A program made the translations under genes and the position numbers. From NCBI GenBank assembly GCA_016708845.1, contig JADJFB010000008.1, positions 1-64,000 on the forward strand: 64,000 nt of DNA, written 5' to 3'. This DNA is from Bacteroidota bacterium. Its GTDB lineage: Bacteria; Bacteroidota; Bacteroidia; B-17B0; Aurantibacillaceae. Positions 27,108 to 35,568 of this stretch are shown here, in pieces. Numbering within the stretch: the stretch's first letter is position 1; the number at the start of each line of letters is the position of its first letter. The notes beneath the pieces are model-generated. The model searched no databases. It saw only the letters and a list, made by a program, of their open reading frames with translations, and had not been told where the DNA came from.

Positions 27108-28276
27108 GATTATTTTTTTAAGGGTTTGTTTCCCTTTTCTCATTTTTGACTTGAACCTGTTTGCTAATTGAACCTAAAACCTAATTTTAAAACAAAGAAA
27201 AAACCAAAAAAACTGAACTAAAAGCCCAGAAAAAAAATGAAAAAAGAAAGCTTATTGAAAAGGCTGAACACCTAGGGTTGCAAGGTTTTTACAAAAAGAA
27301 TACTACCTGTGCGGCAAAAACAAAAAATTACTTCCATTTCTTATGCCGCTAAAGTGTGGAGATTGTTTTTGTAAAACCCGTAGGGCTTGACCTTGAAACC
27401 TGACGGTGGGCAGACTTAACTTGCTTTTCTTTTTTTATTTTGATGGAATACTAAATGCTATTTGTTGAGTATTATACTCAGAAGGATTGTTTTTGATGAT
27501 AATATTCAACATTTTGAGAGTTGATGCTAAAATAATTTTGGGTTGGAATTTTTATACGGCTGCACTATTAAGGCAAAAGGGTTGGATGCTTGCATAAGCG
27601 TTTGCTTGCCTTGAGAGTGCTGTGTGGTATTGGCTATTTAATATAATGTGCTTATAGTCTTTTTTGAGGGTTGATGCTTGCAAGGGATAGAGCAAAAAAC
27701 TATAAGCCCACATTATGTTACTTAGCTTCTGACGGTTTTTTTATATAGTTTTTGTATTTGGCTTAGCTTGTTGTTGGCGGAAACGACGACAATGTGCTAA
27801 ATGGGGTGGCACAAAAACTATGTGAAAAAACGGCAGCAATACCACAGGGGCAGTTTGCAGAGGTTTTGCAGAGGAACTGCACCGAGCCGTATAAAGAGTA
27901 TCGTGTGTAGGATATTTTAGTTAGTATTATTCAATAATAAAAAACAAAACATTACGCCTGTGGCTGCACCGTGACTGAGTGGAACGAGAGGTGCATAACT
28001 GGTAAGGGTTTAAGCTTCGCTTAAACTTTTACCGCTACTTTTAAAGGCTAAGCTTAATGAAAATATGCTGAGCACCTACGGAGCGGAAGTATATTTTTAT
28101 TATGCTTAGCCGTGCATTAGGGATTGTTGCCAGTATCCTTTTTATGACTAAATTTCGAGATTGCATAATTGCCAAGCAAAAAAGATACAGGCATAAAGCC
28201 CGACCCGCTTTTTTGCGGGTAATGCCCAAATAAAATTTATTGAATTAATAATGTAGTTTACTTACCTGTTCTTAAA
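27108..28276. other. 1.2-kb non-coding region rich in long inverted repeats
   Basis: No credible coding region was seen. At least five hairpins occur: 27284-27375 (TTTACAAAAA/TTTTTGTAAA, with inner GCGGCA/TGCCGC), 27641-27719 (arms of ~25 nt around ATAATGTG and CACATTAT), 27733-27832 (~23-nt arms around ATAGTTTTTGT and ACAAAAACTAT), 28001-28033 (GTTTAAGC/GCTTAAAC) and 28046-28111 (21-nt arms, GGCTAAGC/GCTTAGCC). It may encode structured RNA or a DNA-processing site such as oriT. Confidence 0.6.
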
Positions 28277-29503
28277 TTAAAAATAACTGCTTATTCCAAA
28301 CTGAATAGCTGCTGTTTTTGAAGCTGGATTTCCTAAAATATCTGTTTGCCATTGGTAACGATAATTTAAACGCAATACCGTTTGTTGTGATGTTCTAAAA
28401 CTGATTGCAGGAACAATTGAAAACACATCGTCAGAAATGTTTTGCCCTGTTTCATTAAATGTTCCTATGTTCCAATCAACGTACTCAACTCTTAATGCTG
28501 CATTAAAACTTGCTTTTTCAAAACCAAACATTTTTTTCTTAATTATAGGCTGTACAATATCAATAAAACCACCTTGTTGTTTATTTCCGTATTGCTGTGT
28601 GTATGTATTAGGTACATCAACAAAAGTCCAAGCCCACTCTGCTGTGATTACTGTATTTGCCTTTGGTATTGTTGTATTAAAGTCAATTGCAAAAATATCT
28701 GCTCTCCGCTTTTTATCTAATATTAATCCATCATCTTCAAACTTATTATACACACCACCCATGTATGATAATCCAAGTTCTCCAAGACGTTTGTAACGTA
28801 ATGATGTTTTTGCACTTGTTAATGGTTCGCCATTATAACTTTCTTCAAATCTGTTAGGGTCTAATTTTGTAGCAGGAATAAAGGTTTTGTTTTCAGAGTT
28901 ACCTATAATATTATCATTAAATCCATTAGTTAAATACAATTCATAAGCCCAAACAATTTTTGGTTTATATAATTTACCGTATAAGCCGAAGCCAACATTA
29001 CTAAAAGTAGAAGGTAATAATTGAGTTGCCGAAATTGGTCTATCTACAAATTCCCATTTTGGGCCATCATGATTTTGATTAAATGCTCCAATAGGATTCA
29101 TTATTACACCACCTCTAAAATTAAATAAGGGATGAAATTGAATATCTAAAGCGGCAAACTCAATATTTATTTCTTTTGTTCCATCTTCAAATTCTATTTC
29201 AGAAAGGAATTTTATTTTTTTACTTATTGTAGATGCAACAAACAAAGTCATTCTTCTCATTTGAAATGAAAAGCCTTCTGTTACGCCATCTGTAACTGCA
29301 TATTGTGAATTTGCTTCTATATAACCACCCAATGCAACTGGGGTCTTGCCATATTGCAAAAACGGACGATTATATACCGCATCCATATTTAATTGTGGTT
29401 TAATAGTGTCTATCGGAACTCGTTTAATTTTTGTACTGTCGTTTTGAGCAACAATTGTATGAATGAAAATTAAAAAAGTAATGGTAAATAGTTTGTACTG
29501 CAT
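28277..29503 (-). CDS. Outer-membrane beta-barrel porin (OprO/P-like)
   Basis: 408 residues from the ATG at 29503, with a signal peptide (MQYKLFTITFLIFIHTIVAQ). The mature part shows porin-type strands: KTPVALGGYIEANSQYAV, SFQMRRMTLFVASTISKKIK, LNFRGGVIMNPIGAFNQ-like strands, and the C terminus AAIQFGISSYF ending in phenylalanine, typical of outer-membrane barrels. The LxFxRRxxL pattern and GxxxxPxG region resemble phosphate-selective porins. It follows the Rieske gene by 1 nt, so it is probably co-transcribed with that gene and the di-haem cytochrome. The solute is unknown. Confidence 0.78.
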   Translation of the reverse strand: MQYKLFTITFLIFIHTIVAQNDSTKIKRVPIDTIKPQLNMDAVYNRPFLQYGKTPVALGGYIEANSQYAVTDGVTEGFSFQMRRMTLFVASTISKKIKFLSEIEFEDGTKEINIEFAALDIQFHPLFNFRGGVIMNPIGAFNQNHDGPKWEFVDRPISATQLLPSTFSNVGFGLYGKLYKPKIVWAYELYLTNGFNDNIIGNSENKTFIPATKLDPNRFEESYNGEPLTSAKTSLRYKRLGELGLSYMGGVYNKFEDDGLILDKKRRADIFAIDFNTTIPKANTVITAEWAWTFVDVPNTYTQQYGNKQQGGFIDIVQPIIKKKMFGFEKASFNAALRVEYVDWNIGTFNETGQNISDDVFSIVPAISFRTSQQTVLRLNYRYQWQTDILGNPASKTAAIQFGISSYF

Positions 29504-29504
29504 T

Positions 29505-29948
29505 TTAATTAATTTGAATATAAATATTATCGTTACCGTAAGTTGTTGCAAAAGTTTTTAATCCTGTTTCAGCAGGACCTTGGTTAACCTCTCCTTTTGC
29601 ATTAAATTCTGCTCCGTGGCATGGGCAAACCATTGTTGTTTCGTAAGGAGATAGTTCACAGCCTTGATGCGAACACTGCAAAAGTGAAGCTTTGTAATCG
29701 TTATCATTTAATTTATAGATAGCAATAGGAAACGGAAGATTTTCAGATTTAACAATGATAAATTTGCGTTGTATGGTTTTATCATTTTTTATAGTTACAA
29801 ATTCAGTTTTTTGAATGGTTATTTTATTTTGATTGTATTGAAAGTTAGTAACGTGTTTTGTTGATTTACAAGCTTGTAGCAACCACAGTGCGCCCACGCT
29901 AGTAGCACAAGTTAAACAGGTTGATTTAATAAATTTTCTTCTGTTCAT
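29505..29948 (-). CDS. Rieske [2Fe-2S] protein, membrane-exported
   Basis: 147 residues. The N terminus MNRRKFIKSTCLTC looks Tat-like (RRKFIK) and is followed by a hydrophobic segment ending LLQACKS, a possible lipobox. The Rieske cluster ligands are plain: CSHQGC and CPCHGAEF. The protein therefore carries a 2Fe-2S cluster outside the cytoplasm. Its neighbours encode a di-haem cytochrome and a porin, suggesting a small electron-transfer unit. Partner and substrate are unknown. Confidence 0.88.
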   Translation of the reverse strand: MNRRKFIKSTCLTCATSVGALWLLQACKSTKHVTNFQYNQNKITIQKTEFVTIKNDKTIQRKFIIVKSENLPFPIAIYKLNDNDYKASLLQCSHQGCELSPYETTMVCPCHGAEFNAKGEVNQGPAETGLKTFATTYGNDNIYIQIN

Positions 29949-29949
29949 T

Positions 29950-31140
29950 TTAAAGACTTTCTAAAAATTTAATTAAGTTTTGTTTATCGCTTTCAGATAA
30001 GTTTTGATAGTTATTATTACTATGTTGTGCTTCGCCACCGTGTAATAATATTGCAGCTTCAATTGATGTTGCTCTTCCATCGTGCATTAAAAAATAACTA
30101 CCTCCCTGCGAATTTTTAGCTAAGCCCAAGCCCCACAATGGCGGTGTTTTCCACTCATATGTTTTTGCTGAACCCTCTGTATAATTATCATCTAAACCAC
30201 TTCCCATATCATGTAATAACATATCTGTGTATGGGTAAAATGTTTTATTTGATAATGCGGAAATATTTGAGGTGCCTGTTGTTAATTGAGATTTATGACA
30301 TTTATCGCAACCAAGAGCCATAAATATTTGCTTACCTGATTGTACATTTCCATCGTTTTGATTGCGTTGTACTGGTGCTTTTAAAGTCTTTAAATAAAAC
30401 ACAACATCATGTATAGTTGTGTTACTTACTTCGGGATCAACTTCTAATTTTGTATAAGTATCATAAGGTTCAAATGATGAATTTACACCCATATCTTGAT
30501 TATAGGCGTTGGCAGTTTGCTGTAATAAATCGTAAGCAGCTCCCTTTTTACCAAAACGAGCAATATATTTGCCTCCTTGAGAAATAGTAGTTAGGTCTAT
30601 CTTGGCAATATGATGGAACAAACACCCAATTAGGAACACCCGAAATTCCATCTCCATCTGCATCGTTTGGGTCTGCCATTGCCAAAATATCGGCATCTGT
30701 TACAGCATCTAAAAAACCTAGGCCAGTATTAGCAGGCGGAAGTATTTTTGAAAAGCCAACACCAACAGGAAGTGTTTCGGGTTGATAACCTGGTATGGCA
30801 TGATTTTGTAATTGTGGTGCGCCTGAACTTAAATATTGATTTCCTGTGCTATCAATTTGCCCGAAACGAGTTAATGTAGTAAATGGATGGCCTTTGCCGT
30901 CTCCTGCATGGCAACTTCCACAAGATGTTGCTACAAATAAAGGTCCTAAACCATTTTGCGGTGTAAAAACATCATCATTAAAAGCAACATCGCCTTTTAA
31001 AAATTGTGCTGTTTCTTGTGTTGTAAGCCCCTCAATGGGCCATCTAATAGCTCATCTTCTTTTGGACTTTTAGGCATTATTTTTCTGCAACTTATTACAA
31101 TAAGAATTAAGAACCCTAATGCTATTACTCTTTTTTTCAT
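29950..31140 (-). CDS. Di-haem c-type oxidoreductase, DUF1111 family (frameshifted)
   Basis: About 396 residues after joining two frames; the break is near 30610-30630 (GVPNW to FHHIAKIDLTT). The N terminus has a signal sequence (MKKRVIALGFLILIVISC, possible lipobox). Haem sites: CGSCHAGDGKGHP near 75 and CDKCHKS near 270. Further family motifs: DADGDGISGVPNW, FGKKGAAYDL, LHDMGSGLDD, TPPLWGLGLA and LMHDGRA. The family (thiol-oxidoreductase-like, related to MauG and cytochrome c peroxidase) lacks a settled function. It precedes the Rieske gene by 1 nt in the same operon. Confidence 0.85.
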
Positions 31141-31191
31141 TACTTATTAATTTATGACAAATATGATTACACTTTATTAACTTATAATTAT

Positions 31192-31211
31192 TATTTTTGG
31201 CAAGACCAAAA
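31192..31211 (+). promoter_or_regulatory. DtxR gene promoter box with overlapping operator-like palindrome
   Basis: TATTTTTG at 31192-31199 fits the -7 consensus TAnnTTTG. TTTTGG-CAAGA-CCAAAA (31195-31211) is a perfect 6-bp-arm palindrome covering the box. It lies about 10 nt before the ATG, well placed for autoregulation by the DtxR-type protein. Confidence 0.5.
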
Positions 31212-31220
31212 TTATTATTT

Positions 31221-31880
31221 ATGCAGTCGGAAACTATAGAAAACTATTTAAAAACTATTTATCATCTTTCGGGAGGTAACGGAACAATTGTAAATAATAA
31301 GCAATTAGCAGATAAGTTAAACGTAATACCTGCAACAGTTACAGAAGCCGTAAAGAAGCTTCACGATTTAAAGTTTGTGATTTACGAAAAATCGTATGGT
31401 ACACGATTAACATCTTTAGGTTCTAAAACGGCTTTAAGTATTGTAAGAAGGCATCGTATTTGGGAAACTTACCTTGCTAACGAACTAGGGTTTGGTTGGG
31501 ACGAGGTGCATGAAATAGCTGAAGAACTCGAACATATCCAAAATGATAAACTCATTAAAAAATTATCAGAGAAGTTAGGAAACCCAAGTTTTGACCCACA
31601 CGGCGACCCAATACCAGACGAAAAAGGAAAGATTCAAAAAAGTAATTTTATAAAACTATCCGAAGCAAAGCTAAAGAATAGTTATAAAATAATGGGAGTT
31701 ACCGACCATTCAACAGCATTTTTAAAATACTTAGAAAAGCATCAATTGGTTATTGGTGCATCAATAAGTATCAAAATCATAGAAGAGTTTGACAATTCTA
31801 TTATTTTAATTTGTCAGAAAAAAGAGGTAGGCATCAGCCCTAAAGCTGCTGAAAGTATAATTGTGCAAACTTTGCTTTAA
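31221..31880 (+). CDS. DtxR/MntR-family metal-dependent transcriptional regulator
   Basis: 219 residues from the ATG at 31221 (the frame opens at a TTG at 31197, which lies in the promoter). The N-terminal winged helix has ETIENYLKTIYHLSGG and LNVIPATVTEAVKKLHDLKF (recognition helix). The dimer/metal domain has IVRRHRIWETYL and WDEVHEIAEELEHI, in which H, E, E and H ligands are spaced as in MntR/IdeR, and GNPSFDPHGDPIP. The end has an FeoA/SH3-like domain (ISIKIIEEFDN). Likely sensor of Mn, Fe or Zn. It is convergent with the HMA/P1B-ATPase genes. Confidence 0.9.
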   Translation: MQSETIENYLKTIYHLSGGNGTIVNNKQLADKLNVIPATVTEAVKKLHDLKFVIYEKSYGTRLTSLGSKTALSIVRRHRIWETYLANELGFGWDEVHEIAEELEHIQNDKLIKKLSEKLGNPSFDPHGDPIPDEKGKIQKSNFIKLSEAKLKNSYKIMGVTDHSTAFLKYLEKHQLVIGASISIKIIEEFDNSIILICQKKEVGISPKAAESIIVQTLL

Positions 31881-31883
31881 TTT

Positions 31884-32252
31884 TTATTTTTTACAACAAC
31901 CGTCTAGTTTTGCAATTCCCTCGGGCGATGCTTTTATATCATCAGCATCGTAGCCAAGTTTAGAAATCAATACTTTAATTTTATCTAAATCAGTTTTTCT
32001 TGAATCGTAAACTACACTAATTGTCATGGCTTTTGCATCTACATCTACTCTTTTGATACCATCTTCATTATATAAATCTTTATTAAACTTATCGCCACAG
32101 GTTTCGCATTGTTTACAATGGTCGCAATGAATTACCGTTTTAATAACAGCTGTTTTAATATTATCCTTTTTTTGAGCAAAGATTGATGCTGAAAAAAATA
32201 GTAAAAAGACAATTGAAATTTTTGTAATGTTTGATTTTGTTATTGTTTTCAT
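31884..32252 (-). CDS. Periplasmic heavy-metal-associated (HMA) domain protein
   Basis: 122 residues with a signal peptide (ISIVFLLFFSASIFAQ). The HMA ferredoxin-like domain carries an expanded metal motif HCDHCKQCETCG in place of the simple CxxC, then a strand TISVVYDSRKTD and GYDADDIKAS. The end is LDGCCKK, a dicysteine tail shared with other HMA proteins of this island. Likely a periplasmic metal carrier handing ions to a pump. It is 14 nt from the P1B-ATPase gene, so the two are probably co-transcribed. Confidence 0.85.
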   Translation of the reverse strand: MKTITKSNITKISIVFLLFFSASIFAQKKDNIKTAVIKTVIHCDHCKQCETCGDKFNKDLYNEDGIKRVDVDAKAMTISVVYDSRKTDLDKIKVLISKLGYDADDIKASPEGIAKLDGCCKK

Positions 32253-32265
32253 GTGATTGCTTTTT

Positions 32266-34263
32266 TTATATTAATTTATTGTTTTGTATTCTAACTGCGT
32301 TTAATATTGCTAATAATGCTACGCCTACATCTGCAAAAACGGCTTCCCAGAGTGTTGCAATACCAATTGCACCAATAATTAAAACAATTACTTTTACGCC
32401 CATTGCTAAGATAATATTTTGCCAAACAATTTTCTTAGTAATTTTTCCAATTTTTATGGCAGTTACGATTTTTGAAGGTTGGTCGTTTTGAATAACAATA
32501 TCTGCTGTTTCAATTGTTGCATCACTACCTAAACCACCCATAGCTATTCCTGCATCAGCTAAGGCTACCACAGGTGCATCGTTTACGCCATCGCCCACAA
32601 ATGCAAGAGTTCGGTTTTCGTTTTTAAGAGCCTGTACTTTTTCTACTTTATTTTCGGGTAGTAAATCGCCATAGGCATTATCAATACCCAATGCTTTAGC
32701 CACCTTATCTACAACGGTTTGTTTATCGCCCGAAAGCATAACTGTTTTAATGTTTAGGCTATGCATATCTTTAATAGCCTGTAAAGCATCTTCTTTTATT
32801 TCATCGGCAATAGTTATGTAACCTGCGTATTTATTATTTATGGCAACTACAACAATAGTTTCTACAATGGTTTCAATAGTTTTATCATACTCAATATTAA
32901 ATTTCTTTAAGAGTTTTAAATTTCCTGCTAAAACTTCTTTACCATCAATTGTGCCTTTTAAACCATGTCCCGAAATTTCTTCAATATTATTAATGCTAAC
33001 ATTTTTTATAACATCACCTGCGTGAAGAACAACTGCTAATGCAATGGGATGGGTAGATTTACTTTCGATAGATGCAGTTAGTTTTAATAATTCTTTTTCA
33101 TCAATACCAACCGCTTTAATTTCTTGAACTTTAAATACGCCTTTAGTTAATGTACCTGTTTTATCCATTACAACCGTATCTATTTTTGTCATCACATCTA
33201 AATAATTAGAGCCTTTAAATAAAATACCATTTTTAGATGCTAAACCAATTCCTCCAAAATATCCTAATGGGATTGATATAACCAAAGCACAAGGGCAAGA
33301 GATTACTAAAAATACTAATGCCCTGTATAACCAATCGTTAAATACATAATTAGACACAAAAAGATACGGCAATAAGCAAATTGCTAATGCTAAAAACACA
33401 ACAATTGGCGTGTACACTTTTGCGAATTTTGAAATAAATAATTGAGTAGGCGATTTACGAGCGGTTGCATCTTGCACCATTTCTAAAATCTTAGATAGTT
33501 TACTATCTTTAAATAAAGCTGTTACTTTAATATCCGAAACGGTAGCAAGGTTAATCATTCCTGCTAATACTTTTTCTCCTTCTCTTTTAGTATCGGGTTT
33601 GCTTTCGCCTGTTAAAGCTGCTGTATTAAAGGACGCTGATTCTGAAATTAATTCACCATCTAATGCTACTTTTTCTCCTGCTTTTACTTGTATAAATTCT
33701 CCGATTTTTACATCGATAGGCGAAACAACTTGTAATGCACCGTTACGCATTACCGAAACAGTATCGGGGCGAATGTCTAATAAAGCTTTGATACTTTTTT
33801 TCGCCCGATTAACAGCTGCTGTTTGAAACAATTCGCCAACGGCATAAAATAACATTACAGCAACACCTTCTGAATATTCTCCAATAAAAAATGCACCCAA
33901 AGTTGCAATTGACATTAAGAAAAATTCGGAAAAAAAAGCTCCTTTTGAAATTGATTTTACAGCATCTTTTATAACAGGAATACCAACAGGAATATAGGCT
34001 GCGATATACCAAACCAAACGAATGTAATTTTGAAAGAATGTAGGTTTAATAAAATAATCAAATACAAGTCCTGTCATTAATAGTACAAAACTAATTAATG
34101 CTGGCGCATATTCTTTCCAAACTGATTCACTTTCGTGTAAATGGTTATGTCCATCATCGTGTGAATGTTCTGTTTTATCATTTATTTTTTCTTCTAAGGA
34201 GCAACAAGTCATTTTACCTGTTGCATCATAAGAGTGTTTGTGGTTGGGGTCTTTGTTTATCAT
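32266..34263 (-). CDS. P1B-type metal-exporting ATPase (ZntA/CadA-like)
   Basis: 665-residue inner-membrane pump exporting soft divalent metals at the cost of ATP. Order: Cys/His-rich N terminus (CC at 20-21, HSHDDGHNHLH), two N-terminal helices, actuator ALTGES (216-221), transmembrane CPC (323-325, ISCPCALVIS), phosphorylation site DKTGTLT (Asp367), HP motif in KSTHPIA, and GDGVNDAP. The last helices carry MGVKVIVLI and FADVGVALLAI, the Lys and Asp typical of the P1B-2 (Zn/Cd/Pb) group, so copper is less likely as substrate. There is no N-terminal HMA domain; the adjacent HMA gene may supply it. Confidence 0.93.
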   Translation of the reverse strand: MINKDPNHKHSYDATGKMTCCSLEEKINDKTEHSHDDGHNHLHESESVWKEYAPALISFVLLMTGLVFDYFIKPTFFQNYIRLVWYIAAYIPVGIPVIKDAVKSISKGAFFSEFFLMSIATLGAFFIGEYSEGVAVMLFYAVGELFQTAAVNRAKKSIKALLDIRPDTVSVMRNGALQVVSPIDVKIGEFIQVKAGEKVALDGELISESASFNTAALTGESKPDTKREGEKVLAGMINLATVSDIKVTALFKDSKLSKILEMVQDATARKSPTQLFISKFAKVYTPIVVFLALAICLLPYLFVSNYVFNDWLYRALVFLVISCPCALVISIPLGYFGGIGLASKNGILFKGSNYLDVMTKIDTVVMDKTGTLTKGVFKVQEIKAVGIDEKELLKLTASIESKSTHPIALAVVLHAGDVIKNVSINNIEEISGHGLKGTIDGKEVLAGNLKLLKKFNIEYDKTIETIVETIVVVAINNKYAGYITIADEIKEDALQAIKDMHSLNIKTVMLSGDKQTVVDKVAKALGIDNAYGDLLPENKVEKVQALKNENRTLAFVGDGVNDAPVVALADAGIAMGGLGSDATIETADIVIQNDQPSKIVTAIKIGKITKKIVWQNIILAMGVKVIVLIIGAIGIATLWEAVFADVGVALLAILNAVRIQNNKLI

Positions 34264-34355
34264 AATATATTTTAATTTGGCGGGCGAGAGAACTTGGCTA
34301 TGAAAAAATCCCTTTACAAGGAAAAGAAACCAAGCCTCCGCCCATTATTATTTTT

Positions 34356-35551
34356 TTAATGAGAATGTCCGCCTTCTTTCACTATTTTTCATTTTTGCGA
34401 AAATATCGAAAGCGCCATTTATTACAATACAACGTTTCATTATTTATATCTTTTGGTAATTGTATTTCGGTGTAACCTAATTCACTTACGCCTTTTGTAA
34501 TTTGTATCATTTTAAAATGCTGTGTTCCTTTTTCGTCTGATGGAATAGTTACAAAAACATAATTAGCGCCTTCAAACACAACAATAGCATCGTTAGGAAT
34601 AGCCGTTAAACTTTGTGTTCCTGCCTCTACATAAGCTTTTAAATACATACCTGGTAATAATTCGCCATCTTCTTTATCTAAATGACAATGAATACGAACG
34701 GTTCTATCTTCGCCAATCTCTCTACCAATTAAATAAACAGTAGCAATTCTTTCAACTGTTTCGTTAGCTAATGTAAATCGTACCTTTTGCCCTATTTTTA
34801 ATTTAGGTACATCTTTTTCAAATACGGTTAGTTCGGCATGTAAATGTTCGGTATCAACTATTTTAAACATGACATCGGTTGGATTCACAAACATACCAAT
34901 GTTTACATTTACCTGTGTAACATAGCCACTAATAGGAGCTGTTAAACTGATGGTACTTTGAAAATTTCCACTCTCGATTTGAGTTGTCCATTTATTCCTA
35001 GTAAGACATTAATTTAGATTTTAATCCACTTCTTTTGCTAACATACTTTGGTATTGTGTTTTAGATTGTAAAAGAATTTTTTGAGAATTTACATTTTCTT
35101 TTGCTAATTCTTGTTGACGTTTATATTCAGCTTCTAAAAATTCTAACTGACTTTTATTATCTACATAATCTTGTTGTAATTGAATGTAATCCGCATTTTG
35201 CAATACAGCTATAACTTGTCCTTTAGTTACTTTCATGCCCTGCAACAACTCAGTGCTTTTTAAAAAGCCTCCCATTGGTGCAGAAACGCTCACTAAATTT
35301 TGTGGCGGAACATCTAACATACCGTTTACTTTAATTGCTCCACTCAAAGACTTCATTTCAATTTTACCAAGAGTAATGCCAACTGTTTTTGCTTGTTCAT
35401 CGGTTAATTCAACGGTACTTTCATCTTCGTGATGTTCGCCTTCCTGATGTTCATCTTGTTTAACCTCTTCTGTCTTACTTCCGCATGATGTTATTGATAA
35501 AGTAGAAAACAGTATTGCTATTGCTGTACATATATTGATGTATTTTTTCAT
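34356..35551 (-). CDS. RND efflux periplasmic adaptor, CusB/CzcB type (frameshifted)
   Basis: Membrane-fusion subunit linking the inner-membrane RND pump to the outer-membrane channel. The first piece (35021-35551) has a lipoprotein signal (ILFSTLSITSCGS), a His-rich stretch (HQEGEHHEDE), the barrel-sandwich motif SAPMGGFLKSTEL and a coiled-coil hairpin. Several slips between 34895 and 35020 hide the return strand, which resumes as LTAPISGYVTQVNVNIGMFV and then VRIHCHLDKEDGELLPGMYL. A slip near 34420 and another near 34375 hide the end (ending HSH). About 395 residues, normal size. It is 17 nt after the CusA fusion gene. Confidence 0.87.
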
Positions 35552-35568
35552 TTTTGTATGTTTTAAAA

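Noticed and set aside
28041..28229. 62-codon open frame in the inverted-repeat region
   Set aside because: It runs through two perfect hairpins, has no recognisable domain and no promoter; probably not coding.
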